From Clostridia bacterium (lineage in GTDB: Bacteria; Bacillota; Clostridia; Oscillospirales; Acutalibacteraceae), in assembly GCA_017399535.1 (NCBI GenBank), contig JAFQBX010000018.1, positions 179,346 through 243,345 on the forward strand: a stretch of 64,000 bases of DNA, written 5' to 3'. Positions within the stretch are counted from its first letter, which is position 1. Each line of letters starts with the position of its first letter. A program made the position numbers and the translations under genes. The notes beneath the pieces are model-generated. The model worked only from the letters and a program-made list of their open reading frames with translations. It had not been told where the DNA came from and made no database searches. Shown one piece after another: positions 18,895-26,334 of the stretch.

Positions 18895-19214
18895 ATAGCT
18901 GATTCATCCTTCCTCATTGTATTATATAAAGTTAGTAATTTTACCGCAAAGCCCTTTTCGCAAACTGCAACAACGCCGGCTTTTATTCCGATTGAAGCGG
19001 AAAGCTCGTCGAGCGTACAGTCGAGCTTTATAACAGGGACATTATACTTTTCGCCAACAAAGGTCGCTTCCTTTGCCGTTTTCGGCGAAATGTCATTGGC
19101 AAACATTATCAAATACGCCTTTTTATTCTTTGCGGTTGAAAGGGTTTCATTATAGCCAATTGCCATTTTTCCTGCCCGTCTGACAAGTCCGAGCAGAGAT
19201 AAAATTCTATTCAT
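18891..19214 (-). CDS. ylxQ: YlxQ, L7Ae-family RNA-binding protein
   Basis: 107 residues from ATG 19214. The L7Ae/L30e fold is indicated by [20 protein letters not shown] and the [22 protein letters not shown] and [21 protein letters not shown] segments in pieces. YlxQ-type proteins bind K-turn RNA; cellular role is unclear. The open frame extends upstream to 19370, but that extension lies out of frame over ylxR and lacks a ribosome binding site. The true start overlaps the ylxR stop by 8 bases. Confidence 0.9.
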   Translation of the reverse strand: MNRILSLLGLVRRAGKMAIGYNETLSTAKNKKAYLIMFANDISPKTAKEATFVGEKYNVPVIKLDCTLDELSASIGIKAGVVAVCEKGFAVKLLTLYNTMRKDESAI

Positions 19215-19476
19215 CGGCTGATATTTCCTCCTCCATACCGTTATAAATTTCGTCGGGTATGGTAACCTCGAAGGCACGGTCAATGCGCTTTGATTTACGC
19301 GCTTTTTTAAGGCAATCGGCATTCGGGCAAATGTATGCTCCTCGTCCGTTTTTCTTTCCTGTTTTGTCAAGCGAAATTTCGCCTTCCGATGATTTTACTA
19401 TTCTGATCAGTTCGCGTTTTTCCTTCATTTCGCCGCAACCGACACACATTCTCATCGGCTGTTTACGCTTTTGCAT
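19207..19476 (-). CDS. ylxR: YlxR (DUF448) family protein
   Basis: 89 residues. The family signature is complete: RMCVGCGEMKEKREL near the start, then GRGAYICPNADCLKKA. The four Cys could hold a metal or structure the fold. YlxR is an RNA- or nucleoid-associated protein found between nusA and ylxQ in most Firmicutes. GGAGG precedes the ATG. Confidence 0.94.
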   Translation of the reverse strand: MQKRKQPMRMCVGCGEMKEKRELIRIVKSSEGEISLDKTGKKNGRGAYICPNADCLKKARKSKRIDRAFEVTIPDEIYNGMEEEISADE

Positions 19477-19505
19477 AAACCAACGCCTCCTTTTTTATAG
19501 TAATA

Positions 19506-20558
19506 TTATTCGCCGTAGAAACCGCTTTCGGGACGAATATCAATCTTCCATCCGGTTAAACGTGCGGCAAGGCGTACGTTCTGACCCTTGTTACCGATGG
19601 CAAGTGAAAGCTGACCATCGGGAACGGTTGCCTTGCAAACCTTTTGTCCTTCGGTGTCGAGTTCGACAGACAGAACCTTTGCCGGTGAAAGTGCTTCCTT
19701 TATAAATTCAACGGGATCCTCTGAATACTTGATAATATCAATCTTTTCGGGATACAGCTCCTCGAGAATCTTTGAGATTCGAGCTCCGCGCTGACCAATA
19801 CATGAACCAACTGCGTCAACGTTTTCATCCTTTGAATATACGGCAATCTTTGTGCGTGAACCTGCCTCGCGTGAAATTGCCTTAATCTCGATTGTGCCGT
19901 CAAAAATTTCAGGAACTTCGAGCTCAAACATTCTTCTGACGAGTCCGGGATGAGTTCTGGAAATCATGGCTCTCGGTCCCTTTTCACTCTCTCTTACGTC
20001 AACGATAAATACCTTAATATTATCACCTTCGTCGAGAATTTCGTCAGGAATCATTTCTGACTTTGGAAGCATTGCTTCAGAGTTGCCGATTTCGACGGTT
20101 ACGCTACCTGTTTTAGGATTAACGCGCAGAACCTTTGCCGATACGAGTTCCTGATTCTTCGACTGGAATTCTGCGTATGTCTTATCCCTTTCGGCGTCCT
20201 TGATTCCCTGACGGATAACGTGCTTTGCAGTCTGTGCCGGGATACGACCGAAATCCATTGTTTCAAGCTTTATTTCAACAAAATCACCGACAACTGCGTT
20301 CTTATTATACGCACGGGCTGCTTCAAGTAAAAGCTCGGTTGCAGGGTCTTCAATCTCTTCAACAACGGCTTTTTTTACATACACTTCAAACTTCTGCTTT
20401 TCGCAATCAATGTTGCAAAAAACACAATCCTTGCCGTTATAATCCTTTTTAACCGAAACTACGATTGCGTTTGCAATTTTTTCAGCCAAATAGTTTGCAG
20501 GGATTCCCTTCTCCTTTTCCATAAGCGCTATTGCTTCAAAAAATTCCTTCTTCTTCAT
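19506..20558 (-). CDS. nusA: Transcription termination/antitermination factor NusA
   Basis: 350 residues, the short Gram-positive form without the C-terminal acidic repeats. The N-terminal RNA-polymerase-binding domain (1-125) begins KKEFFEAIALMEKEKGIP. The S1 domain (about 135-200) is followed by two KH domains (about 225-345) with DAVGSCIGQRGARI and LAIGNKGQNVRLAARLTGW. NusA modulates pausing, intrinsic termination and attenuation, which matters here because several leaders in this window carry terminator-like hairpins. It lies 37 bases after rimP. Confidence 0.97.
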   Translation of the reverse strand: MKKKEFFEAIALMEKEKGIPANYLAEKIANAIVVSVKKDYNGKDCVFCNIDCEKQKFEVYVKKAVVEEIEDPATELLLEAARAYNKNAVVGDFVEIKLETMDFGRIPAQTAKHVIRQGIKDAERDKTYAEFQSKNQELVSAKVLRVNPKTGSVTVEIGNSEAMLPKSEMIPDEILDEGDNIKVFIVDVRESEKGPRAMISRTHPGLVRRMFELEVPEIFDGTIEIKAISREAGSRTKIAVYSKDENVDAVGSCIGQRGARISKILEELYPEKIDIIKYSEDPVEFIKEALSPAKVLSVELDTEGQKVCKATVPDGQLSLAIGNKGQNVRLAARLTGWKIDIRPESGFYGE

Positions 20559-20595
20559 TTTCTATATCAATCCTTTCAATAATATACAACATTTA

Positions 20596-21081
20596 TCAAA
20601 ATAAATCGGTATCATCGTCTAAAACGACACTCGAAATTTCACTTTTTTCAAATCGGCGTGTTTCGCCGTCAATTTCAATTTCAATTCCATTCTGATGCGA
20701 AATAAGTTTACCGGTAAAATCGCGCTCGTTGTCAATCGGTCGTATTGTATGAACGCGAACATCCATACCAACGGCAAATTCATAATGCTGAATGCGAGTT
20801 AACGGACGAGCAAGACCGGGTGACGATACCTCTAAATAATATGCGCAGCTAATCGGGTCAGCTTCGTCGAGAATCGGGTCAATCGCACGTGACATATTTT
20901 CGCAATCTTCGATGCCGATTCCGGCGGGGCTATCAATTATAATGCGAAGATAGTGTCCCGTACCTTCCTTTTGAAAACGAATGTCCCACAGGTCAAGGTT
21001 TAACCCTTCCGCAATAGGAAGTGCGAGCTCGTAAACCTTTTTTTCAGTGGAATTCATTTTATCGAGTATACTCAAATGCAT
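20596..21081 (-). CDS. rimP: Ribosome maturation factor RimP
   Basis: 161 residues from ATG 21081. RimP assists 30S maturation. The alpha/beta N-domain has LDLWDIRFQKEG and LRIIIDSP; the central motif is YYLEVSSPGLARPLT, and an SH3-like C-domain follows. The frame extends to 21180 but runs through the promoter and leader hairpin. Start choice is uncertain: GGAGG is only two bases from ATG 21081 and eight from an in-frame TTG at 21075; ATG 21057 is also possible. First gene of the operon that runs to ribF. Confidence 0.93.
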   Translation of the reverse strand: MHLSILDKMNSTEKKVYELALPIAEGLNLDLWDIRFQKEGTGHYLRIIIDSPAGIGIEDCENMSRAIDPILDEADPISCAYYLEVSSPGLARPLTRIQHYEFAVGMDVRVHTIRPIDNERDFTGKLISHQNGIEIEIDGETRRFEKSEISSVVLDDDTDLF

Positions 21082-21097
21082 AACCTCCAAACAAACA

Positions 21098-21123
21098 TAA
21101 AAGAGCGGGTCGCCCCACTCTTT
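21098..21123 (-). promoter_or_regulatory. Leader hairpin of the rimP-nusA operon
   Basis: A 10-bp stem (plus 21100-21109 with 21114-21123, one G-U) closed by a GCGA tetraloop on the minus strand, followed by TTATGTTTGTTT. It lies between promoter and rimP ribosome binding site. It could be a leaky terminator or a stabilising 5' hairpin. Confidence 0.55.
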
Positions 21124-21151
21124 CTCCGTTTCGTTTATTCTTACATTATGT

Positions 21152-21180
21152 ATACTAACACACCCAAATAAAAAAAGCAA
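21152..21180 (-). promoter_or_regulatory. Sigma-A promoter of the rimP-nusA-infB operon
   Basis: TTGCTT (21175-21180), a 17-base spacer and TAGTAT (21152-21157) on the minus strand. It lies back to back with the tRNA promoter at 21200. Confidence 0.75.
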
Positions 21181-21199
21181 GTATTTTTTAAAAAAAGTG

Positions 21200-21228
21200 T
21201 TGACATACCGAAATAATTATATTATAAT
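21200..21228 (+). promoter_or_regulatory. Consensus sigma-A promoter of tRNA-Met/tRNA-Glu
   Basis: Perfect TTGACA (21200-21205), 17-base spacer, perfect TATAAT (21223-21228). Confidence 0.92.
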
Positions 21229-21260
21229 GCAAAAGTCGCTGAAAACGCGACGGTAGATTA

Positions 21261-21337
21261 GGCGGTATAGCTCAGCTGGCTAGAGCATTCGGTTCATACC
21301 CGAAGTGTCGTTGGTTCAAATCCGACTACCGCTACCA
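21261..21337 (+). tRNA. tRNA-Met (CAT)
   Basis: 77 bases with encoded CCA. D arm, T arm (GTTCAAAT loop) and a 7-bp acceptor stem close correctly, with G1-U72. The anticodon loop TTCATAC gives CAT. The absence of the initiator C1xA72 mismatch argues for elongator Met; a lysidine-modified Ile tRNA is a remote alternative. Confidence 0.93.
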
Positions 21338-21343
21338 GATTAT

Positions 21344-21418
21344 GGCCCGTTGGTCAAGCGGTTAAGACACCGCCCTTTCACGGCGGTAACATGGGTTCGA
21401 TTCCCGTACGGGTCACCA
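21344..21418 (+). tRNA. tRNA-Glu (TTC)
   Basis: 75 bases with encoded CCA, six bases after tRNA-Met. Anticodon loop CTTTCAC gives TTC. Cloverleaf pairs are complete; T loop is GTTCGATTC. Confidence 0.96.
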
Positions 21419-21426
21419 AAAGGCAG

Positions 21427-21464
21427 ATAAAATCCGAACTGTCTGTAGTTCGGATTTTATTTTA
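21427..21464 (+). terminator. Terminator of the tRNA-Met/Glu unit
   Basis: Perfect 14-bp stem (21427-21440 with 21447-21460), 6-base loop, then TTTTAG. Confidence 0.9.
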
Positions 21465-21494
21465 GCCAAATTTGTAAAAAGCGCATCTTTCGGC

Positions 21495-21523
21495 TTGACA
21501 CAAGCAATATTTGTTATTATAAT
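21495..21523 (+). promoter_or_regulatory. Consensus sigma-A promoter of tRNA-His/tRNA-Gln
   Basis: Perfect TTGACA (21495-21500), 17-base spacer, perfect TATAAT (21518-21523). Confidence 0.92.
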
Positions 21524-21552
21524 ATTGTTGCCGAATAAATGCCTTAAATATG

Positions 21553-21629
21553 GTGGATATGGCGCAGTTGGCTAGCGCGCCAGATTGTGGCTCTGGAGGT
21601 CAAGGGTTCGACTCCCTTTATCCACCCCA
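21553..21629 (+). tRNA. tRNA-His (GTG)
   Basis: Anticodon loop TTGTGGC gives GTG. The acceptor stem GTGGATA/TATCCAC is followed by C73 and CCA, and a G at 21552 supplies the G-1 opposite C73 that marks histidine tRNAs. Confidence 0.95.
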
Positions 21630-21680
21630 TTTTAACAAATACGGGCATACGGCTCATGCCGTACGCCCGTTACAATTTAT

Positions 21681-21755
21681 TGAGGTGTCGCCAAGCGGTA
21701 AGGCACGGGATTTTGATTCCCGCATCCGTAGGTTCGAATCCTGCCACCTCAGCCA
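21681..21755 (+). tRNA. tRNA-Gln (TTG)
   Basis: 75 bases with encoded CCA. Anticodon loop TTTTGAT gives TTG. Acceptor stem TGAGGTG/CACCTCA is complete. A near-perfect hairpin (21641-21670) lies between it and tRNA-His and may guide processing. Confidence 0.95.
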
Positions 21756-21756
21756 G

Positions 21757-21788
21757 AAAAACCGACAAGTTTCGACTTGTCGGTTTTT
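21757..21788 (+). terminator. Terminator of the tRNA-His/Gln unit
   Basis: Perfect 14-bp stem (21757-21770 with 21775-21788) closed by a TTCG tetraloop and ending in a T tract. A similar ATCGACAAG hairpin recurs at 22028-22063. Confidence 0.92.
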
Positions 21789-21790
21789 CA

Positions 21791-21963
21791 ACTAAGTGCG
21801 CCTTTCGGCGCGTGAAGTTTGCTCCGCAAGTGAAGTTGTCCTGCGGACAGTGAAGTTTCTGCGGAAGTGAGTGGCGCACTTAACTTCATTTTATGCGCAA
21901 GCATAATACTTCATTATGCCGTAAGGCATAACTTCACTTCGGCGTTAGCCAATACTTCACTAA
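21791..21963. repeat. Array of short hairpins punctuated by TGAAGT / ACTTCA
   Basis: TGAAGT occurs at 21813, 21831 and 21851; its reverse complement ACTTCA at 21883, 21908, 21931 and 21954. Between the marks sit small inverted repeats: TTGC-GCAA, TGTCC-GGACA, TTC-GAA, TTATGC-GCATAA, TTATGCC-GGCATAA and GGC-GCC. The whole block is a higher-order palindrome with direct copies on the left and inverted copies on the right, outer arms AGTGCGCC and GGCGCACT. No ORF is credible here. Confidence 0.75.
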
Positions 21964-22139
21964 AAACTGCGAGAGTTCGAATTCATACGCAAAAACGGTA
22001 AAAATATCTTTTTCGTAGCCCGTAGCCAAAATCGACAAGTTTCAACAGAAGCTTGTCGATTTTACTTTTTCACTATTAACTCTTCACTTTTCACCCTTCT
22101 CTAAAATTGCTCAAATGCGGCTTTTTTACATATTTAATT
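21964..22139. other. Non-coding stretch after the hairpin array
   Basis: Contains a terminator-like hairpin (22028-22039 with 22052-22063, then ACTTTTT) that repeats the stem of the tRNA-Gln terminator. No promoter or gene was recognised. Confidence 0.6.
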
Positions 22140-22176
22140 AAAGCACCGAAGCAACTGACTTCGGTGCTTTTTTTGG
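22140..22176. terminator. Bidirectional terminator after the ECF-sigma operon
   Basis: Perfect 12-bp stem (22140-22151 with 22159-22170) around a 7-base loop, with T tract on the plus side and AATTAAA on the minus side. Confidence 0.8.
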
Positions 22177-22184
22177 CGTTACAA

Positions 22185-22880
22185 TTATTCTATTTCATAT
22201 TCAACCAAATTGATTACCAAACAGCTATCATCCTTCCAATAAATTTGCATATTCTCATACTCTCCCCACTCGCCATGGTAAACTCGTTGGGTTTGCTTCT
22301 CAAATTTACAAAGAAACAGGTTCACTTCACCTGACTTATATACATCAACGAAGGTATCTCCACCTAGTGCGCCTTGGTCACTGTCAACCACCTGAACGTA
22401 ATATTTTCCGCTCGGAGATTCAATGGTTTCTACAACCGTATTTAAACCAAAATCGATCAAAGAAAGAAAGCACATTAAGCAAACCGGTGAAAACATTAAC
22501 GCCGATACTGCTCCCGATAATATTTTGAGCAACAAGGGTTTTCCGTTTTTAATCATCAGATAGACGCAACAGCCCGTGGAAACCAAGGTACCTGCAATCG
22601 TCCACGTCTGAGGACTCTCAATAACACATAAAACAACGTTAATCAAGGATATTGGTGATATTACAGCAAGTAAAATCTGAACCAGTTTATTAAACGCAAT
22701 TTTATAAACACCATCTAAAATAACTATGCAAATAGACAGTATAGCACTCGAAACTGCAAAAACAGGAATACCCATCAGCTTGAAGCTGTATCCAAAACAC
22801 GATGCAATCAAACTACCCGCAGGATACAGAGCTGTCAACGTAAACAGCAAACACACCAAAAAGGATATTACTTTTTTCAT
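22185..22880 (-). CDS. Membrane protein of unknown function (possibly DUF5412-like)
   Basis: 231 residues. Four or five membrane helices fill residues 1-150: a signal-like first helix, then hydrophobic stretches around 35-60, 65-85, 92-112 and 118-142. The last 80 residues are extracellular or soluble, with SPSGKYYVQVVDSDQGALGG and a YHGEWGEYENMQIYWKDD segment seen in small Firmicutes membrane proteins. Third gene of the ECF sigma/anti-sigma operon, ten bases after the anti-sigma gene, so it likely belongs to the same envelope response. Family assignment is tentative. Confidence 0.7.
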   Translation of the reverse strand: MKKVISFLVCLLFTLTALYPAGSLIASCFGYSFKLMGIPVFAVSSAILSICIVILDGVYKIAFNKLVQILLAVISPISLINVVLCVIESPQTWTIAGTLVSTGCCVYLMIKNGKPLLLKILSGAVSALMFSPVCLMCFLSLIDFGLNTVVETIESPSGKYYVQVVDSDQGALGGDTFVDVYKSGEVNLFLCKFEKQTQRVYHGEWGEYENMQIYWKDDSCLVINLVEYEIE

Positions 22881-22889
22881 GTAAGCACC

Positions 22890-23519
22890 TTATTCTTTAC
22901 CCAGCATTTTTGCATATCGGTTGGAGAGAAATTTAGATAAAACGCAGAACGCAACCGTCAACACAATTCCTATTCCGCTGAAAAGTAATGACGAATACGC
23001 AACTTCAATCACTCCTGAAAAGTCCTTTCCGGCAAAAAGGTCAAACAGATTAACCTGATAATTAAACATTGACCACACATAAGCACACAATGTAATTGCT
23101 AATGTGATTAAAAGAGATGCATTTGAAAAGATTTTTCTGCTTTTATAAACTTTTACAAAATACCAATTAGCCAATGAAAGCATAAATCCGGTTGACGGAA
23201 TAACGAGATTCAACGCCCAAAAGCCGTTACCGATGCCCGATGGTGTTCTTGCTTCTAATGCAACGCCGATGGTAATCAACGCAAACGAAACAAAAAGCAA
23301 AACCGACTGTAAAACAGATGCTTTCCAATCATTCAGTTTACTAAACGATTTGGGTTGCTCTAATACAAAAACAATGTCGTCAGGCGCTTTCATATCATCA
23401 ATAAGCTTTATACAATTATCGCATTCTTTGATATGCTCTTCAATTATTCTTCCGCTTTCTTCACTACAACAACCGTCGATGTATAATGGAATCAAGTCTT
23501 TTACAATGTTACAGTTCAT
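22890..23519 (-). CDS. Anti-sigma factor with zinc-finger (zf-HC2) N-terminus and membrane helices
   Basis: 209 residues. The N-terminus carries the ZAS-type motif (EEHIKECDNC, H-x3-C-x2-C) preceded by LIPLYIDGCCSEES. After a short linker come four membrane helices (about 68-90, 98-118, 130-150, 170-195). Such proteins hold a cognate ECF sigma at the membrane until a signal releases it. The gene follows the sigma gene by four bases, which identifies its likely partner. Confidence 0.87.
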   Translation of the reverse strand: MNCNIVKDLIPLYIDGCCSEESGRIIEEHIKECDNCIKLIDDMKAPDDIVFVLEQPKSFSKLNDWKASVLQSVLLFVSFALITIGVALEARTPSGIGNGFWALNLVIPSTGFMLSLANWYFVKVYKSRKIFSNASLLITLAITLCAYVWSMFNYQVNLFDLFAGKDFSGVIEVAYSSLLFSGIGIVLTVAFCVLSKFLSNRYAKMLGKE

Positions 23520-23523
23520 TTTG

Positions 23524-24000
23524 TTACCTCATTCTTTCTAATAATTTTTGTTTGGCGCGGTAAAATGTAACGCGCGCCCAGCTTTCACTCTTTCCAAAGA
23601 TTAAGCTAATATCCTTTAATGAAAAACAGCCAAATACCGAAAGCATAAATACTTCCTTATACGGCTCATCCAATTCATGCAAACACAATAAAGCTTTTTG
23701 AGAAAGTTCCTTTTGAACAAATAATTCTTCTATGTTTTCGCCGCTGCTTTCTAACTCGTGGCCGTCAAAAGGATCTTTTTTCTTTTGCTCGTTGTACCAC
23801 GCAAAGTATGTATTTTTTGCAATCTGGCAAAGCCACACAGAAGCTTTTTCTTTCTGTTTGAGAGAAGCATAGTTCATATATGCACGAAAAAAGGTTTCTT
23901 GCGTCAATTCCTCGGATAGCGAAACATCACGCGTCATTTTCATTAAATATTTAAAAATGAATTCGCGGTTTTCGCTAAATAGCTTTTCAAAATCAGTCAC
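23524..24000 (-). CDS. ECF-family RNA polymerase sigma factor
   Basis: 158 residues. Region 2 is recognisable in FKYLMKMTRDVSLSEELTQETFFRAY; region 4 is LHELDEPYKEVFMLSVFGCFSLKDISLIFGKSESWARVTFYRAKQKL, read in pieces LDEPYKEVF and GKSESWARV. No region 1.1 or 3, as expected. First of sigma, anti-sigma, membrane protein. The signal is unknown. Confidence 0.92.
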   Translation of the reverse strand: MTDFEKLFSENREFIFKYLMKMTRDVSLSEELTQETFFRAYMNYASLKQKEKASVWLCQIAKNTYFAWYNEQKKKDPFDGHELESSGENIEELFVQKELSQKALLCLHELDEPYKEVFMLSVFGCFSLKDISLIFGKSESWARVTFYRAKQKLLERMR

Positions 24001-24023
24001 ATTATCACCGCCCTTTCGTCTAT

Positions 24024-24052
24024 TAGATAAGTAAACTCACAAAACGTTACAA
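24024..24052 (-). promoter_or_regulatory. Promoter of the ECF-sigma operon
   Basis: On the minus strand TTGTAA (24047-24052), 17 bases, TATCTA (24024-24029). The same DNA can be read as an ECF-type promoter, because TGTAAC is an ECF-like -35 element, so autoregulation is possible. Confidence 0.5.
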
Positions 24053-24071
24053 AAATTATAACATTTTTTAA

Positions 24072-24110
24072 TAAAAATAAAAGCCCCACGCTTAAAAACG
24101 CAGAGCTTAA
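24072..24110 (-). terminator. Terminator of tRNA-Arg
   Basis: On the minus strand AAGCTCTGCG pairs with CGTGGGGCTT (with G-U pairs), followed by TTATTTTTATT. Confidence 0.75.
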
Positions 24111-24111
24111 T

Positions 24112-24188
24112 TGGCGTTCCCGAGAGGATTCGAACCTCCGACCTACCGCTTAGGAGGCGGTCGCTCTATCCAGCTGAGCTACGGAAAC
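24112..24188 (-). tRNA. tRNA-Arg (CCT)
   Basis: 77 bases with encoded CCA on the minus strand. Anticodon loop CTCCTAA gives CCT. The acceptor, D (GCTC/GAGC), anticodon (ACCGC/GCGGT) and T (GTTCGAATC) arms all close. Confidence 0.96.
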
Positions 24189-24217
24189 ATTTGATTTATT
24201 TACCTCAATATTTTATC

Positions 24218-24260
24218 TAAACGGTACAGCATTGTCAAGTAAAAATGCCGTACCGTTTAA
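24218..24260 (-). terminator. Candidate terminator of the GH2 gene
   Basis: Long inverted repeat AAACGGTAC...GTACCGTTT with inner GCATT/AATGC pairing. The T tract is weak on the minus strand. Confidence 0.45.
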
Positions 24261-24274
24261 ACATTTACATCGTC

Positions 24275-26056
24275 TTACTTTTTATACATTCGGTCGTTGA
24301 TTTCCTTGATCGCCTTCATTCCCTCTTTGCTGAATTTCGGCTCTCTGCTTTCATAAAGCAATCCGTTCATTTCCTGCTGAACATCAGTAATCTGAGTATA
24401 ACAATAACCCGATATATAAGGAATTTTTCCGACTGTTTCGGTGATTTCAGCGAACTTGTTTATAAAATCCTGCTCACTTTTTACACCGCCGTAGCCCCAG
24501 TCGCCCTTTTCATTACACTCTTTATAATAAGTAATGCCGCCATACTCGCTCATAATAACCGGCTGACCATTATATTTGTAGCCGTCGGCAAGCAATTTAT
24601 TATTACACGAATACGGTATTTGACCATTAAGAATCTTTAACTCCTCGTCTGTGTAGGCGTTAAGCACCTCGTCAGCATCATGACGATATTCATGAATCGT
24701 AATAATATCGGTCATCACCTGCTGCCAGCCGTCATTCGAAACTACCGGTCGGGTTGGGTCAAGCACCTTTGTAAAAAGGTACATTGAATTAGCAAAATTC
24801 TGCTCGTTGATATTACTGCCGAGATTGCTGAATCCCCACGATTCGTTAAAGGGTACCCACGTTATAATCGACGGATGATTATGATTCTGGATGACTATTT
24901 TTTTCCACTCGTCAGTAAAATAAGATACCGCCTTGTCAGTAAAAGCATACGCATTAGCCATTTCGCTCCAAACGAGCAGCCCCAAATTATCACAGAGATA
25001 AAGGTAACGCTCATCCTCAATCTTTTGATGCTTTCTGACGGCATTATAGCCATATTCAAATGTAGCATTTATATCATCGAGAAGCGCCTGACCGCTTGGA
25101 GCAGTAAGGTGGGAATCCTTCCAATAACCTTGGTCAAGCACCATTTTGAGATTTATCGGTTGGTTGTTTAAAAGTATCTTGTCGCCTGAAATTGAAATTT
25201 TTCGTATTCCGAAATAGGAATCAACTCTATCAACCAGTTCGTCATTGAAATAAAGATTAAACTGTACGTCATATAAATTCGGCGTATCGGGCGACCAAGG
25301 GTAAAAATCTGCATCATCCTCAATTAAAACCGTTAAACCATTAGCCCCGGGATTGAGTTTTGTCCTTGTTTCAAAAATAGTCCTGCCCTCGAATGAAATT
25401 ATCGTTTTGGCAAAGCACTGATTTTGGGCAAGCTGCGAACCGACCAAACTCAAATCATAGTCGAATCTGACCGATTTATTGTCATAGTTGGTTGTAATTT
25501 TGACATGGTTAAATCGCTTGTCACCAGCTCTTTCGATCCAAACCGTTTTCCAAATTCCAGTCGTCTGAACATACCAGCAGGCAAAATTTTCTGTGCGATA
25601 GCGCTGCTTTCCGCGTGGCTGTTCGAGTGATAACGAATCCTCAACCTTTACGGTAATATCATTATTGCCAACATTTACGAAATTTGTAATATCAAAGGAA
25701 AAGCGATGGTATCCGCCGATGTTTTCACCGACAAATTTGCCGTTTATCCATACCTTTGTATAAAAATCGCTTCCCTCAAAATGAAGCAAAATCCCTTCAT
25801 TCACATCTTCATCTGATAAACTAAACTTGCGATTATACCAAACGGCACGATGAGCCGTCTCGTCACCGACTCCGCTCATTTTTGTTTCATAAGTGAAAGG
25901 GACATATATTGCCTTTGCGCAAGGAAATTCCGCGTAAAATTCACCTTTCTCTCCGACATTTTCATCGTCGAAAAGAAAGCTCCATAAACCATTCAAATTA
26001 AGCCAATTCTCGCGTTTAAATTGCGGTCTCGGGTATTCTAAATCAAAGTTTTTCAC
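24275..26056 (-). CDS. Glycoside hydrolase family 2 (beta-galactosidase/beta-glucuronidase-like)
   Basis: 593 residues, the compact GH2 form. The N-terminal jelly roll (about 1-165) includes LNLNGLWSFLFDDE and VWINGKFVGENIGGYHRFSFDIT in pieces NGKFVGENIGG. An Ig-like domain (about 170-275) precedes the barrel. The barrel carries VRKHQKIEDERYLYLCDNLGLLVWSE, the acid/base Glu in WVPFNESWG (about 404) and the probable nucleophile Glu in VIMSEYGG (about 502). No signal peptide, so it acts on imported oligosaccharides. The start is GTG 26056. GH2 covers several sugars; the exact substrate is not assigned. It stands alone between two tRNAs. Confidence 0.88.
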   Translation of the reverse strand: MKNFDLEYPRPQFKRENWLNLNGLWSFLFDDENVGEKGEFYAEFPCAKAIYVPFTYETKMSGVGDETAHRAVWYNRKFSLSDEDVNEGILLHFEGSDFYTKVWINGKFVGENIGGYHRFSFDITNFVNVGNNDITVKVEDSLSLEQPRGKQRYRTENFACWYVQTTGIWKTVWIERAGDKRFNHVKITTNYDNKSVRFDYDLSLVGSQLAQNQCFAKTIISFEGRTIFETRTKLNPGANGLTVLIEDDADFYPWSPDTPNLYDVQFNLYFNDELVDRVDSYFGIRKISISGDKILLNNQPINLKMVLDQGYWKDSHLTAPSGQALLDDINATFEYGYNAVRKHQKIEDERYLYLCDNLGLLVWSEMANAYAFTDKAVSYFTDEWKKIVIQNHNHPSIITWVPFNESWGFSNLGSNINEQNFANSMYLFTKVLDPTRPVVSNDGWQQVMTDIITIHEYRHDADEVLNAYTDEELKILNGQIPYSCNNKLLADGYKYNGQPVIMSEYGGITYYKECNEKGDWGYGGVKSEQDFINKFAEITETVGKIPYISGYCYTQITDVQQEMNGLLYESREPKFSKEGMKAIKEINDRMYKK

Positions 26057-26082
26057 CGTTAGTCACTTCCCTGCTAAATAAT

Positions 26083-26122
26083 AAAAATGCTAAATCCTCG
26101 GTTAAATCAAGGATTTAGCAAA
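26083..26122 (-). terminator. Terminator of tRNA-Ala
   Basis: An 11-bp stem (26110-26120 with 26088-26098) followed on the minus strand by TTTTTATTATTT. Confidence 0.85.
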
Positions 26123-26129
26123 TTACTTT

Positions 26130-26205
<76 letters not shown>

Positions 26206-26273
26206 AAATATTAAACTATCTGCGACAGAAATAATTATATCAAACTATCAGCATTTGTCAAGTAAAATTTATC

Positions 26274-26302
26274 TTGAAAGTAGGCATATTTAATGTTATC
26301 AT
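26274..26302 (+). promoter_or_regulatory. Sigma-A promoter of the cohesin-like gene
   Basis: TTGAAA (26274-26279), 17-base spacer, TATCAT (26297-26302), 32 bases before the ATG. Confidence 0.65.
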
Positions 26303-26334
26303 ATATTAGTGTAAATTCTTTTGAGGTGATTACA

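Noticed and set aside
19215..19370. Upstream extension of ylxQ (52 codons)
   Set aside because: It is out of frame over ylxR, lacks a ribosome binding site and does not resemble YlxQ; the overlap start at 19214 fits the operon.
21550..21853. Two plus-strand ORFs across the tRNA-His/tRNA-Gln genes
   Set aside because: They are read through complete tRNAs and a terminator, with no ribosome binding site; the tRNA folds are certain.
21791..21963. CRISPR array
   Set aside because: The repeats are only six bases, change orientation midway, and the intervening segments are palindromic; no cas genes lie near.
21970..22000. GTTCGAATTC as a remnant T arm of another tRNA
   Set aside because: There is no acceptor, D or anticodon arm in range; the motif alone is too short.
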